NCBI GenBank assembly: GCA_050249415.1
Contig: JBFWQO010000003.1
Coordinates: 186,001-250,000, forward strand
Reading direction: 5' to 3'
Source of the DNA: CADEFQ01 sp050249415
GTDB lineage: Bacteria > Pseudomonadota > Gammaproteobacteria > Steroidobacterales > Steroidobacteraceae
Length of the DNA: 64,000 nucleotides
The notes under the pieces were generated by a model, which did not search any database, had not been told where the DNA came from, and was given only the letters and a program-made list of their open reading frames with translations. The position numbers and the translations under genes are program-made. Of the stretch, positions 1 through 12,357 are shown one piece after another. Every line of letters begins with the position of its first letter. The stretch's first letter is position 1.

Positions 1-469
1 CGAGGTGCAGCGAGAACCCCGGGTCGACGAACGCGACGACCGGGGTCACGCGATAACCGCTGATGATCAGGTGGTCCGGAAGATAGCCGACGAGGTGCAC
101 GCGCCCCGCGTCGAGGCCGATTTCCTCGTGCGCCTCGCGCAGCGCGGCATCGAGCGGTCCGCGGTCGCTCGTCTCGATCCGTCCGCCCGGAAAGCTGACC
201 TGCCCGGCGTGGTTCTTCAGCTGCTCGGCGCGCTGCGTGAGGAGCACCGTGAGTCCCGATGCGTGATCGACCAGCGGCACGAGCACCGCCGCCGGGATCG
301 GATGCTCGGGGAAATGCGCGAGAAAGCGTTGCGTGTCGCTCGGCGGCAAGCCGCCGACGCGCCACTCCGCGACGCTCATCGAGGGCGTCGTGCCGCGCAG
401 CCGCTCCGCGATGCGTGCGCGCAGCGCCAGCGCATCAGCCGAGACGGAACTGCCGGGACTTGCGCTCAC
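1..469 (-). CDS. CoA pyrophosphatase, NUDIX family (3' end cut by window)
   Basis: NUDIX hydrolase of the NudL/YeaB branch, whose members cleave the pyrophosphate of CoA and its derivatives. About 156 residues are visible; the C terminus lies beyond position 1. The NUDIX region reads VSFPGGRIE followed by LREAHEEIGL, the form seen in NudL, where the second half of the box carries the metal-binding glutamates. A GTG at 467-469 gives VSASPGSS and is 9 bases past the fumC stop, so the gene is probably the second gene of a fumC operon. The family assignment is confident. The CoA substrate is inferred from family resemblance. Confidence 0.85.
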   Translation of the reverse strand, partial: MSASPGSSVSADALALRARIAERLRGTTPSMSVAEWRVGGLPPSDTQRFLAHFPEHPIPAAVLVPLVDHASGLTVLLTQRAEQLKNHAGQVSFPGGRIETSDRGPLDAALREAHEEIGLDAGRVHLVGYLPDHLIISGYRVTPVVAFVDPGFSLHL

Positions 470-478
470 GTTGCCCGT

Positions 479-1882
479 TCAGCCCCCACCGCTCGTGCCG
501 CCCTTGATGCCGCCCTTCGCGAGTTCGGCCGGATCGAGGAGCTTTGCGAGTTCGCCGCGCGGCAGGTCGGTCATTGCGCCGGCCACGGTCAGGATCGGCT
601 TGCCCTGCGCATAGGCCTGCTTCGCGATCGCAGCGCCCTTCTCGTACCCGATCACCGGGTTGAGCGCCGTCACGAGGATCGGATTGCGATCGAGCGCTTC
701 GGCGAGCCGCGCTTCATTGACCGTGAAGCCGGCGATCGCACTGTCGGCGAGCAGGCGCGACACGTTGGCGAGCAGCCGCACGCTCTCGAGCAGGTTGTAG
801 GCGATCACCGGCAACATCACGTTCAGCTGGAAATTGCCCGACTGGCCGGCGATCGTGATCGTCGCATCGTTGCCGATGACCTGCGCGGCGACCATCGCGG
901 TCGCCTCCGGGATGACCGGATTGACCTTGCCGGGCATGATGCTGCTGCCCGGCTGCAGCGCCGGCAGCGCGATCTCCCCGAGGCCCGCGAGCGGCCCGCT
1001 GTTCATCCAGCGCAGGTCGTTCGCGATTTTCATCAGGCTGACGGCGATCACCTTCAACTGCCCCGACAGTTCGACGGCCGTGTCCTGCGACGACAGCGCC
1101 TCGAAGTAATTCGGGCTCGGCACGAACGGCAGCTTCGTGAGCGCCGCCAGCGCGGCGCAGAAGCGCGCAGCGAACTGCGGATGGGCGTTGATGCCGGTCC
1201 CGACCGCCGTGCCACCTTGCGCGAGCGCGTACAGGCGCGGCGCCGTGGCGGCGAGCCGGGCGCGGCCGTTCTCGATCTGCGCGCGCCAGCCGGAAAGTTC
1301 CTGGCCGAGCGTCACCGGCATCGCATCCATCAGGTGGGTGCGGCCCGTCTTCACGATGGCACGGCTCGCCTGCTCCCTGGTTGCAATCACCTGCGCGAGA
1401 TGGGCAAGCGCCGGCGACAGCGCGTCGTGCACCGCGAGCGCCGCGCTGACGTGGATCGCCGTAGGGATCACGTCGTTGCTGCTCTGGCTCATGTTGACGT
1501 GATCGTTCGGGTGTACTGCCAGGCCCGAGGCCTGGTGCGCGAGGTGGGCGATCACCTCGTTCGCATTCATGTTGGTGCTGGTGCCGGAGCCGGTCTGGAA
1601 CACGTCGATCGGAAAGTGCGCGTCGTGGCGACCCGCAGCGACCTGCCCGGCGGCCGCCTCGATCGCGCGCGCGACGTCGGCGGGCAGCAGGCCGAGCTCC
1701 GCATTGGCCGTGGCCGCGGCGGATTTCACGAGCCCGACCGCGCGCAGGAACTCGCGCGGCATCACGAGCCCGCTCACCGGGAAATTCTGCACCGCGCGCT
1801 GGGTCTGCGCGCCCCACAAGGCCGCGAGCGGCACCTGCAACTCACCCATGCTGTCGTGTTCGGTCCGGAAGGAAGAGGTCAT
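479..1882 (-). CDS. fumC: Class II fumarate hydratase
   Basis: Iron-independent fumarase of the TCA cycle, converting fumarate to malate in the cytosol. At 467 residues it matches the usual FumC length. The superfamily signature GSSIMPGKVNP lies near residue 313, and the substrate-site motifs GSGTSTNMNANE and HPNDHVNMSQSSND are intact. It is transcribed leftwards, diverging from purB across 97 bp, and is followed after 9 bp by the CoA pyrophosphatase. Two members of the aspartase/fumarase superfamily, fumC and purB, therefore sit head to head. No oddity is seen. Confidence 0.97.
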   Translation of the reverse strand: MTSSFRTEHDSMGELQVPLAALWGAQTQRAVQNFPVSGLVMPREFLRAVGLVKSAAATANAELGLLPADVARAIEAAAGQVAAGRHDAHFPIDVFQTGSGTSTNMNANEVIAHLAHQASGLAVHPNDHVNMSQSSNDVIPTAIHVSAALAVHDALSPALAHLAQVIATREQASRAIVKTGRTHLMDAMPVTLGQELSGWRAQIENGRARLAATAPRLYALAQGGTAVGTGINAHPQFAARFCAALAALTKLPFVPSPNYFEALSSQDTAVELSGQLKVIAVSLMKIANDLRWMNSGPLAGLGEIALPALQPGSSIMPGKVNPVIPEATAMVAAQVIGNDATITIAGQSGNFQLNVMLPVIAYNLLESVRLLANVSRLLADSAIAGFTVNEARLAEALDRNPILVTALNPVIGYEKGAAIAKQAYAQGKPILTVAGAMTDLPRGELAKLLDPAELAKGGIKGGTSGGG

Positions 1883-1979
1883 CAGCTACTCCGCAGCGGC
1901 GCCGACCATCGGCGCGCATCGGCCGGGATGGCCGCATGCGTTATCATGTGAATCCTAACATTCCCGCCGACCATCCCGC

Positions 1980-3353
1980 ATGACCCGAGCCTCGATCGAC
2001 GCCCTCTCGCCGGTGGACGGCCGCTATCGCGGCGCCGCCGATCCGCTGCGTCCCATCCTGAGCGAAGCAGGCCTCATACGCGAGCGCATCCGGGTCGAAG
2101 CGCACTGGTTCCGCTTTCTCGCCGCGGCAGTGCCGTCGTTCCGCACCCTCGCCGGACCTGCCGTGCTCGCGCGCGCCGCCGCGCTCGCGGCCGGGCCCGA
2201 CGCCGCCGCTGCCATCGCAGTCAAGGCAATCGAGGCGCGCATCAACCACGACGTGAAGGCCGTCGAATATTTCGTCCGCGATGCCCTCGCCGGCGCCGGT
2301 GCATCGCCCGCCGCGCTCGAGCTCGTGCACTTCGGTTGCACCTCCGAGGACATCAACAATGTCGCGTATGCGCGCCTGCTCGTGGCTGCCCGCACCGTGC
2401 TCCTCGGCGCGCTCGATGCGCGCATCGCCACGCTCGATACCCTGGCGAACGACTATGCGGGGCTCGCGATGATCGCGCGCACCCATGGCCAGGCCGCGAG
2501 CCCGACCACGCTCGGCAAGGAGTTCGCCAACGTCGCGCGGCGCCTCGAGCGTGCGCGCGCGCGTTTTGCGGCGGTCGATGCGCTCGCCAAGTGGAACGGC
2601 GCGGTCGGCAACTACAACGCGCACGTCGCCGCGCTGCCGGACCTCGACTGGCCCGCGCTCGCCGACCGCTTCATCGGCGAACTCGGCCTCGGCTTCAATG
2701 CGTGGACGACCCAGATCGAGCCCCACGACTGGATCGCCGCGTATTGCGACGCGCTCGCGGCGGTGAACGTGATCGTGCTCGATTTCTGCCGCGACGCCTG
2801 GGGCTACATCTCGCTCGGCTATCTGCGCCAGCGTGCCGTCGCGGGCGAGGTCGGCTCATCGACGATGCCGCACAAGGTCAACCCGATCGACTTCGAGAAT
2901 GCCGAAGGCAATCTCGGCGTCGCGAACGCGCTGCTGCGGCATTTCGCCGAGAAGCTGCCGGTCTCGCGCTGGCAGCGCGACCTCACCGACTCCACCGTGC
3001 TGCGCAACCTCGGTGTCGCGCTCGCGCACAGCCTGATCGCGTGGCAATCGCTCGGCCGCGGCCTCGGCAAGATCGAGGCGAACCCCGCGCGACTCGCCGC
3101 CGATCTCGACGGCGCGTGGGAGGTGCTCGCGGAAGCCGTGCAGACCGTCCTGCGCGCGCACGGCGTGCCGAACGGCTACGAGCGGTTGAAGGATTTCACG
3201 CGCGGCCGGCCGATCGACGCCGACATGCTCCGCGAGTTCGTCGACGGCCTGCCGCTCCCCGCCGCCGCGCGAGACGAGTTGCGCCAGCTGAGCCCGGCCC
3301 GCTACACGGGCCTCGCCGAGCGCCTCGCGCGCGGGCACGCCCCGCGGAACTGA
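1980..3353 (+). CDS. purB: Adenylosuccinate lyase
   Basis: Cleaves SAICAR and adenylosuccinate, releasing fumarate, in de novo purine synthesis. The 457-residue length and the opening SIDALSPVDGRY match the Escherichia coli type of PurB. The signature SSTMPHKVNPIDFENAEGN is at about residue 293 and the active-site TSEDINN region near residue 122. The ATG at 1980 is well placed; a -10-like TAACAT at 1956-1961 would give a short leader. As in enteric bacteria, purB, mnmA and nudJ are neighbours, although hflD is absent here and the mnmA/nudJ order is reversed. Confidence 0.97.
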   Translation: MTRASIDALSPVDGRYRGAADPLRPILSEAGLIRERIRVEAHWFRFLAAAVPSFRTLAGPAVLARAAALAAGPDAAAAIAVKAIEARINHDVKAVEYFVRDALAGAGASPAALELVHFGCTSEDINNVAYARLLVAARTVLLGALDARIATLDTLANDYAGLAMIARTHGQAASPTTLGKEFANVARRLERARARFAAVDALAKWNGAVGNYNAHVAALPDLDWPALADRFIGELGLGFNAWTTQIEPHDWIAAYCDALAAVNVIVLDFCRDAWGYISLGYLRQRAVAGEVGSSTMPHKVNPIDFENAEGNLGVANALLRHFAEKLPVSRWQRDLTDSTVLRNLGVALAHSLIAWQSLGRGLGKIEANPARLAADLDGAWEVLAEAVQTVLRAHGVPNGYERLKDFTRGRPIDADMLREFVDGLPLPAAARDELRQLSPARYTGLAERLARGHAPRN

Positions 3354-3487
3354 GAACTGCGGCACGCTTTGACGCTCCGGCCCGTGTCAGGCGGCGCCAA
3401 AACGTGACCGCATCGACACGCCGGGTACGCCCGTCTCGCCGAGAATCCGGGCCAAACGCCGCTGGGCGCGAGGTTCCGGGATCTGTC

Positions 3488-4048
3488 GTGACCACTACCG
3501 GGGAATTCGAGTTGAGCCTGCTCTCGCAGACGCCTGCGCCGCGTCTCGAGTTGCCGCCGCTCGAGGCGCCGCCGCAGGTCAATGTCGTCACGACGATGGC
3601 GGAGACTCTCGCGGCGACGATCCACGTCGCCGGCAGCGCGCAACGCCTGATGTCGATCTACACCCCGAACCTCGAACCCGACCTCTACGACCAGACGCCG
3701 TTCCTCGACATCGTCAAGCGCTTCGTGCTGGCGCGCAGCTTCGCCAAGGTGCGGGTGCTGCTCGGGGACGGCAGCCGGCTGTTCCGCGACGTGCACCGCT
3801 TCGTCGCGATGGGCCGCCGGCTCACGAGTTACATCGACATCCGCGTCCTCGGCGAGGACACGCCGAAGCCGTGTCCCGGCTACATCATCGCCGACGATCG
3901 TGCGATCCTCTACCGCACGAACGCCGCGCAATGGGACGGCATCGCCGATCTCGACAATCCCGCCGTCGCGCGCATGCATCTCGCCGATTTCGACGCGCAG
4001 TGGATTGCACACGCGCCGGATTTCGGCTACCGCATCGCGCGCCGCTGA
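3488..4048 (+). CDS. Conserved protein of the DUF7931 type
   Basis: About 186 residues from a GTG start. The pattern SIYTPNLEPDLYDQTPFLDIVKR, then a basic segment, then GYIIADDRAILYR, resembles the DUF7931 region that is often attached to GNAT acetyltransferases in Pseudomonas. Here the domain stands alone with no acetyltransferase part. Its fold recalls the non-catalytic half of phospholipase-D-like proteins, but no HKD motif is present. It lies between purB and nudJ in the position where other gammaproteobacteria carry hflD, though it shows no HflD features. The function is unknown. The start is uncertain because 134 bp separate it from purB. Confidence 0.65.
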   Translation: MTTTGEFELSLLSQTPAPRLELPPLEAPPQVNVVTTMAETLAATIHVAGSAQRLMSIYTPNLEPDLYDQTPFLDIVKRFVLARSFAKVRVLLGDGSRLFRDVHRFVAMGRRLTSYIDIRVLGEDTPKPCPGYIIADDRAILYRTNAAQWDGIADLDNPAVARMHLADFDAQWIAHAPDFGYRIARR

Positions 4049-4061
4049 CGGCGCGGCGACC

Positions 4062-4067
4062 TATAAT
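4062..4067 (+). promoter_or_regulatory. Candidate -10 box for nudJ
   Basis: A perfect TATAAT in very GC-rich DNA, ending 6 bases before the nudJ ATG. No convincing -35 hexamer is seen about 17 bp upstream. If used, the transcript would be leaderless or nearly so. Confidence 0.45.
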
Positions 4068-4073
4068 CCACCG

Positions 4074-4559
4074 ATGCCAGGCCGTCCCGAAGTCACCGTC
4101 GCCGCCGTCGTCGAACGCGCGGGCCGGTTCCTCGTCGTCGAAGAGCGCGCGGGCGGCCGCCTCGTGCTGAACCAGCCGGCCGGTCACGTCGAGGATCGCG
4201 AAACGCTGCTCGATGCGGTGGTGCGCGAGACGCGCGAGGAATCCGCATGGCGCCTCACGCCCGCCCATCTGCTGGGGCTCTATCTCTGGCGCAATGCGCG
4301 CACCGGTCGCTCGGTGCTGCGCGTCGCATTCAGCGGAACGGTCGCAGGCCACGACCCGCGTGCGCCCCTCGATCGCGGCATCGTCGGCACGCATTGGCTC
4401 GGCCGCGACGAGCTCGCCGCCGCGCACACGCGCCTGCGCAGCCCGCTCGTGCTTCGCTGCATAGACGATTACCTCGGCGGCCGCCGGCTGCCCCTCGCCT
4501 CGGTGGCCGATCTCGACCTGCACCACGTCGCGCACCTGCACGCGGTCAAGGTCGGCTGA
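4074..4559 (+). CDS. nudJ: NUDIX phosphatase NudJ
   Basis: Small NUDIX hydrolase (161 residues), related to NudJ, which dephosphorylates nucleotides and HMP-pyrophosphate. The NUDIX box runs from NQPAGHVE through VVRETREESAW, with the metal-binding REXXEE core intact. In E. coli nudJ adjoins mnmA and purB, and the same company is kept here, which supports the name. There is no ribosome binding site in front of the ATG, only the TATAAT at 4062-4067, so translation is probably leaderless. The true substrate cannot be read from sequence. Confidence 0.88.
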   Translation: MPGRPEVTVAAVVERAGRFLVVEERAGGRLVLNQPAGHVEDRETLLDAVVRETREESAWRLTPAHLLGLYLWRNARTGRSVLRVAFSGTVAGHDPRAPLDRGIVGTHWLGRDELAAAHTRLRSPLVLRCIDDYLGGRRLPLASVADLDLHHVAHLHAVKVG

Positions 4560-4574
4560 CCCGGCCGCGCACCG

Positions 4575-4580
4575 TACAAT
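4575..4580 (+). promoter_or_regulatory. Candidate -10 box for mnmA
   Basis: TACAAT ending 6 bases before the GTG start of mnmA, the same arrangement as at nudJ. It suggests a separate, possibly leaderless transcript for mnmA. No clear -35 element is visible. Confidence 0.35.
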
Positions 4581-4586
4581 GGGCGC

Positions 4587-5671
4587 GTGTCCCCTTCCCG
4601 CGCGCGCATCGTCGTAGGTCTCTCGGGCGGCGTCGATTCCGCTGTCGCCGCGTTGCGCCTCGTCGAGCGTGGCGACGAGGTGCACGGCCTGCACATGGCG
4701 AACTGGGAAGACGACGACGGCTACTGCACGGCCGCGCAGGATTTCCAGGATGCGCGCACCGTGGCCGACACGCTCGGCATCCCGCTGCACCGGGTCGATT
4801 TCTCGCAGGAGTATCGCGAGCGCGTATTCGCGCATTTCCTGGACGAGTACGCGGCCGGGCGCACGCCGAACCCGGATGTGCTCTGCAACCGCGAGATCAA
4901 GTTCGGTGTCTGCCTCGCGCACGCGCGACGCCTCGGCGCGGCACGCTTCGCGACGGGCCACTACGCACGCGTGCGGCACGGCGACCAGGGGTTCGAACTG
5001 CACAAGGGCGCCGATTCCGCGCGGGACCAGTCCTACTTCCTGCATTCGATCGACCGGGCGACGCTGGGCGCCATCGAGTTCCCGCTCGGCGAGCTGATGA
5101 AAGCCGACGTGCGCGCGCACGCGCGCCGTGCGGGCCTGCCCGTCCACGACAAACCGGACAGCACCGGCATCTGTTTCATCGGCGAGCGACCCTTTCGCGA
5201 ATTCCTGGCGCACTACATCCGCTGCACGCCCGGCCCCATCGAGACGCCGCAGGGCGAGCGGCTCGGCACCCACCGGGGCCTCGCGTACTACACGCTCGGC
5301 CAGCGCGGCGGCCTCGAGATCGGCGGACAGGCGGGCCGGCCCGAGGGCGCGTGGTACGTCGCGCAGAAGGACATGGCGCGCAATGCGCTCATCGCGGTGC
5401 AGGGCCACGACCATCCCCTGATGCTCACGCGCACGGTCACCACGGGGCCCGTCCACTGGCTGGCGCCCCCCGGCGAGGCACCGTTTGCGGCTGCCGCCAA
5501 GGTCCGCTACCGCCAGCCGGACCAGGCCGTGCGGGTCACGCCGCTCGACACGGGCGGTGCGCGCCTCGAATTTGATCTGGATCAGCGCGCGGTCACGCCG
5601 GGTCAATACGCTGTCATCTATCAAGGAACGCGCTGCCTCGGCGGCGCAGTCATCGAGGCGACGATCCGGAC

Positions 5672-5675
<4 letters not shown>
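4587..5675 (+). CDS. mnmA: tRNA-specific 2-thiouridylase
   Basis: Puts sulfur on U34 of tRNA-Lys, -Glu and -Gln, with sulfur relayed by the Tus proteins. The 362-residue protein has the PP-loop GLSGGVDSAV at residues 11-20, the catalytic nucleophile C100 in NPDVLCN, and the persulfide-forming C196 in DSTGICFIG. The C-terminal beta-barrel (GQYAVIYQG) is complete. The GTG at 4587 is the only start that gives the normal N terminus. Its stop overlaps the next start in ATGA, so it is translationally coupled to the cysteine synthase, a plausible sulfur-economy pairing. The window also holds a tRNA-Lys(UUU), one of its substrates. Confidence 0.96.
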
Positions 5676-6703
<1,028 letters not shown>

Positions 6704-6750
6704 ACTTGCCGCCGGCGCCGCCGTCATTCGCGCCGCCGCCCCGCTCGGGC

Positions 6751-6756
6751 TATAAT
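6751..6756 (+). promoter_or_regulatory. Candidate -10 box for acnA
   Basis: TATAAT 41 bases before the acnA ATG, in the 94-bp gap after the cysteine synthase. It is followed by a normal leader with GGAG at 6791-6794 ahead of the start. No strong -35 element is visible. Confidence 0.45.
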
Positions 6757-6797
6757 TACCGGCTCTTTTCGAGCCTCATCGCCCCGTCGCGGAGAAC

Positions 6798-9493
<2,696 letters not shown>

Positions 9494-9494
<1 letters not shown>

Positions 9495-10201
9495 TGGGCC
9501 CGGAGCGGCGTGTGGTCGCGGTCTTCGACCTCGACGGCACGATCACACGCCGCGACACCCTCTTCCCCTACGTCGTCGCGTGCCTCGCGCGGCGCCCGTG
9601 GCGCCTCGCGAAGCTGCTGCTCGTCCTGCCCGCGCTCCTCGTTTATGCCCTCGGCGGGCGCGATCGCGGGCGTCTCAAGGCGAAGCTGATCGGGCGCACG
9701 CTCGGCGGCGCGACGCGTGCGGACATCGCCGCGTGGAACGACCGCTACCTGCCGCGCGTGATGGCACACGGGTTGCTCCGCGATGCGGTGGCCGCGATCG
9801 CGCGCCACCGTTCGCGGGGCGATGCGCTCGTGCTGATGTCGGCGAGCGTCGACCTCTACGTGCCGTCCCTCGGCGAGCGGCTCGGCTTTGACCGCACGAT
9901 CTGCACCGGGGTGGCCTGGCACGGCGGGCGGCTCACCGGTGCGCTCACGACGCCGAACCGGCGCGGCGCGGAGAAGGCACGGTGCCTCGCCGCATTGCGC
10001 GCCGAGTTCGGCGATGCGCTCGTCACGGCCTACGGCAACAGCGCGTCCGACCTGCCTCACCTGCGCCTCGCCGACCGCGGCGTGCTGGTCAATGCCTCGC
10101 GCGCGACACTCCCGCGGGCGAAGCGCGACGGCATCGAATGTGTACAGTGGCGGGGAACATGGCGGCCGGAGGACCGCTCCAACGTGGACCGTCCCGGCTG
10201 A
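9494..10201 (+). CDS. HAD-IB family phosphatase
   Basis: 235-residue HAD hydrolase of subfamily IB. Motif I is FDLDGTITRRDT near residue 12, motif II is LMSASVDLYV, and motif IV is AYGNSASDLPHL. A hydrophobic stretch near residues 40-55 (LAKLLLVLPALLVYAL) resembles the membrane-associating segment of PgpC-like phosphatidylglycerophosphatases and of SerB/CicA relatives. It starts on the last base of acnA and is therefore translationally coupled. The substrate could be a lipid phosphate or a small metabolite; the sequence does not decide. Confidence 0.8.
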
Positions 10202-10233
10202 GGTGCGCGCTGTGTGCAAGGATTGCACGAAGA

Positions 10234-11199
10234 ATGCCTCGTAAGCGGCTGATTTATAGAATACATATTCCGCGGTCGTCCGAGATCACGCCCGAGAGTG
10301 CCTGGCTCGACCGGCGTCGCTGGCTCGCCGGGGCGGCCGCACTCTCGCTGGGTGGAGCCACGGCGCAACCGCGTGCCGCCGCGGCCGCCTCGCCGCCTCC
10401 GCTCGTGGCGGCACGCAATCCCCGCTACTCGGTGGACGATGCGCCGACCTCTCGGGACGACATCACGTCCTACAACAACTTCTACGAATTCGGCACGGAC
10501 AAGGGCGATCCGCGCGAGCACGCGGGCGTGCTCCGTACGCGCCCATGGAGCGTGGCGGTGTCGGGTGCAGTCGAAGCGCCAGGCACCTTCACGCTGGAGG
10601 ACCTCCTGAAGCCGCATCCGCTCGAGGAGCGGGTCTACCGGATGCGCTGCGTCGAGCGCTGGTCGATGGTGATTCCGTGGGTCGGCTTTCCGCTGGGTCA
10701 TCTGGTGAAGCGCTTCAAGCCGACTTCGCGGGCGAAGTTCGTCGCGTTCAAGACGCTGTACCGGCCGACGGAAATGCCCGGCCAGCGGGCCGGCTGGCTC
10801 GCGTGGCCCTATGTCGAGGGCCTGCGGATCGACGAGGCGATGCACCCGCTCACGCTGCTCGCCGTCGGCCTCTACGGAAAGGTGCTGCCGAACCAGAACG
10901 GCGCTCCGCTGCGCCTCGTCGTGCCGTGGAAGTACGGCTTCAAGGGCATCAAGTCGATCGTGTCGATCCACTTCACGGAGCGCGAGCCGCCGACGTCGTG
11001 GAATCGCGCAGCGCCCGACGAGTACGGCTTCTACGCGAACGTGAACCCCGCCGTGGACCACCCGCGCTGGAGCCAGGCGAGCGAGCGGCGCATCGGCGCG
11101 AGCCTGTTCGCGGCGACACGCCCGACCCTGCCCTTCAACGGCTATGCCGGCGACGTGGCCTCGCTGTACCGGGGCATGGATCTGCGGCGCTGGTTCTGA
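10234..11199 (+). CDS. msrP: Periplasmic methionine sulfoxide reductase, molybdopterin subunit
   Basis: MsrP (YedY) repairs oxidized methionines in periplasmic proteins. The mature 321-residue product begins with the family opening SSEITPESAWLDRRRWL, which includes a twin-arginine Tat signal and a following Ala/Gly-rich helix. The molybdenum-coordinating cysteine is in YRMRCVERWSM, and the NQNGAPLRLVVPWKYGFKGIK stretch is the conserved pterin-binding region. ATG at 10234 is the only standard start that keeps the whole N terminus. It is followed 16 bp later by msrQ, its heme-containing membrane partner. Confidence 0.95.
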   Translation: MPRKRLIYRIHIPRSSEITPESAWLDRRRWLAGAAALSLGGATAQPRAAAAASPPPLVAARNPRYSVDDAPTSRDDITSYNNFYEFGTDKGDPREHAGVLRTRPWSVAVSGAVEAPGTFTLEDLLKPHPLEERVYRMRCVERWSMVIPWVGFPLGHLVKRFKPTSRAKFVAFKTLYRPTEMPGQRAGWLAWPYVEGLRIDEAMHPLTLLAVGLYGKVLPNQNGAPLRLVVPWKYGFKGIKSIVSIHFTEREPPTSWNRAAPDEYGFYANVNPAVDHPRWSQASERRIGASLFAATRPTLPFNGYAGDVASLYRGMDLRRWF

Positions 11200-11215
11200 C
11201 CGGGTCCGTGCCGCA

Positions 11216-11908
11216 GTGACCGTCGAACAGCGTTATCGCCGGCTCTGGAAGCCGCTCGTGTTCGCGGCGGCGCTGACGCCGGCGTTGCTGCTGCTCGCGG
11301 CTGCGTTCGGAGTCGCCGGCCGCCGCCTCGGACCCGACCCGGTCGAGGACCTGCTGCTCACCTGCGGCAAGACCGCGCTCAACCTGCTGTGGATCACGCT
11401 CGCCGTGACACCCGTCGCGCACATCCTGCGGCGTCCGCAACTGCTGCGGCTGCGCCGCATGCTGGGCCTGTTCGCGTTCTTCTACGCGCTGGTGCATTTC
11501 AGCATCTATGTCGTCCTCGACCGCAGCCTCGATGTCGCGATGATCATCGGGGACATAGGCAAGCGCCCCTACATCACGATCGGCTTCACCGCACTCGTGC
11601 TGCTCGTGCCGCTCGCCGTGACATCGACCAGCAGGATGATGCGGCGACTCGGGCGGCGCTGGCAGCGCCTGCACCGCCTGGTCTACGCCATCGCAATCCT
11701 CGGCGCGTGGCACTTCTATTGGCAGGTCAAACGCGATGTGACCGAGCCGTTGATCTACGCCGCGCTGCTCGCCCTCCTCCTCGGCTGGCGCATCTGGCAC
11801 CGGCGGCGCGCGCTGCGCGCCACGCAGCTCTCCGCCTGGTGGCATGGAAATGTCACTGCGTTACGTGCGACCCTCTCGCCGGGAAGAACACTGCGGAGTC
11901 GAAGATGA
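11216..11908 (+). CDS. msrQ: Heme membrane subunit of the MsrPQ system
   Basis: Integral membrane cytochrome that passes electrons from the quinone pool to MsrP. About 230 residues with five or six hydrophobic helices of the ferric reductase-like domain. Heme-ligand candidates are the histidines in YALVHFSIYV, LHRLVYA and AWHFYWQ, and the arginine-rich cytoplasmic loop is present. The GTG at 11216 gives VTVEQRYRRLWKPLVF, a normal MsrQ opening; longer versions run back into msrP. Its stop overlaps the next ATG (ATGA), coupling it to the GFA-family gene. Confidence 0.93.
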   Translation: MTVEQRYRRLWKPLVFAAALTPALLLLAAAFGVAGRRLGPDPVEDLLLTCGKTALNLLWITLAVTPVAHILRRPQLLRLRRMLGLFAFFYALVHFSIYVVLDRSLDVAMIIGDIGKRPYITIGFTALVLLVPLAVTSTSRMMRRLGRRWQRLHRLVYAIAILGAWHFYWQVKRDVTEPLIYAALLALLLGWRIWHRRRALRATQLSAWWHGNVTALRATLSPGRTLRSRR

Positions 11909-12333
11909 CCGACACACACCAGGGCGCCTGCTTCTGCGGCGCCGTCCAGCTCGAAGTGACCGGCGCGCCCGCTGCGATGGGCTACTGCCATTGCCGTTCC
12001 TGCCGGTCCTGGTCTGCGGGCCCGGTGAACGCGTTCACGCTCTGGCCGCCGGCGGCGGTGAAGGTGACGCACGGCCGGGAGCACATCGGGCATTTCCGCA
12101 AGACCGACAAGAGCGACCGGCAGTTCTGCACGAAGTGCGGCGGCCACGTGATGACCGATCACCCCGGCTTCGGCCTGATCGACGTGTATGCCGCCACGAT
12201 CCCGACGGTCGCGTTCGTGCCCGGGGTGCACGTGAACTACGCGGAGACCGTGTTGCCGATGAAGGACGGGCTGCCGAAGCTGCGGGACTTTCCCGCCGAA
12301 CTCGGGGGCTCGGGCGAGTCCGTGCCGGAATAG
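11905..12333 (+). CDS. GFA-family zinc protein (CENP-V fold)
   Basis: 142-residue protein of the glutathione-dependent formaldehyde-activating/CENP-V family. Zinc ligands are arranged as CFCGAV near residue 10, CHCRSC near residue 30 and CTKCGG near residue 70. Members often act on or bind small thiols, but many have no known reaction, so no enzyme activity is claimed. It overlaps msrQ by 4 bases, which suggests it belongs to the same oxidative-repair operon. Confidence 0.82.
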   Translation: MTDTHQGACFCGAVQLEVTGAPAAMGYCHCRSCRSWSAGPVNAFTLWPPAAVKVTHGREHIGHFRKTDKSDRQFCTKCGGHVMTDHPGFGLIDVYAATIPTVAFVPGVHVNYAETVLPMKDGLPKLRDFPAELGGSGESVPE

Positions 12334-12334
12334 C

Positions 12335-12356
12335 GCGCGGCGGCACGGCGCCGCGC
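12335..12356. terminator. Possible bidirectional terminator hairpin
   Basis: Perfect 8-bp GC stem (GCGCGGCG at 12335-12342 with CGCCGCGC at 12349-12356) and a 6-base loop, exactly between the convergent GFA-family gene and kynA. No U-tract follows on either strand, so it would be a weak intrinsic terminator or a transcript-end stabilizer. Confidence 0.45.
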
Positions 12357-12357
12357 C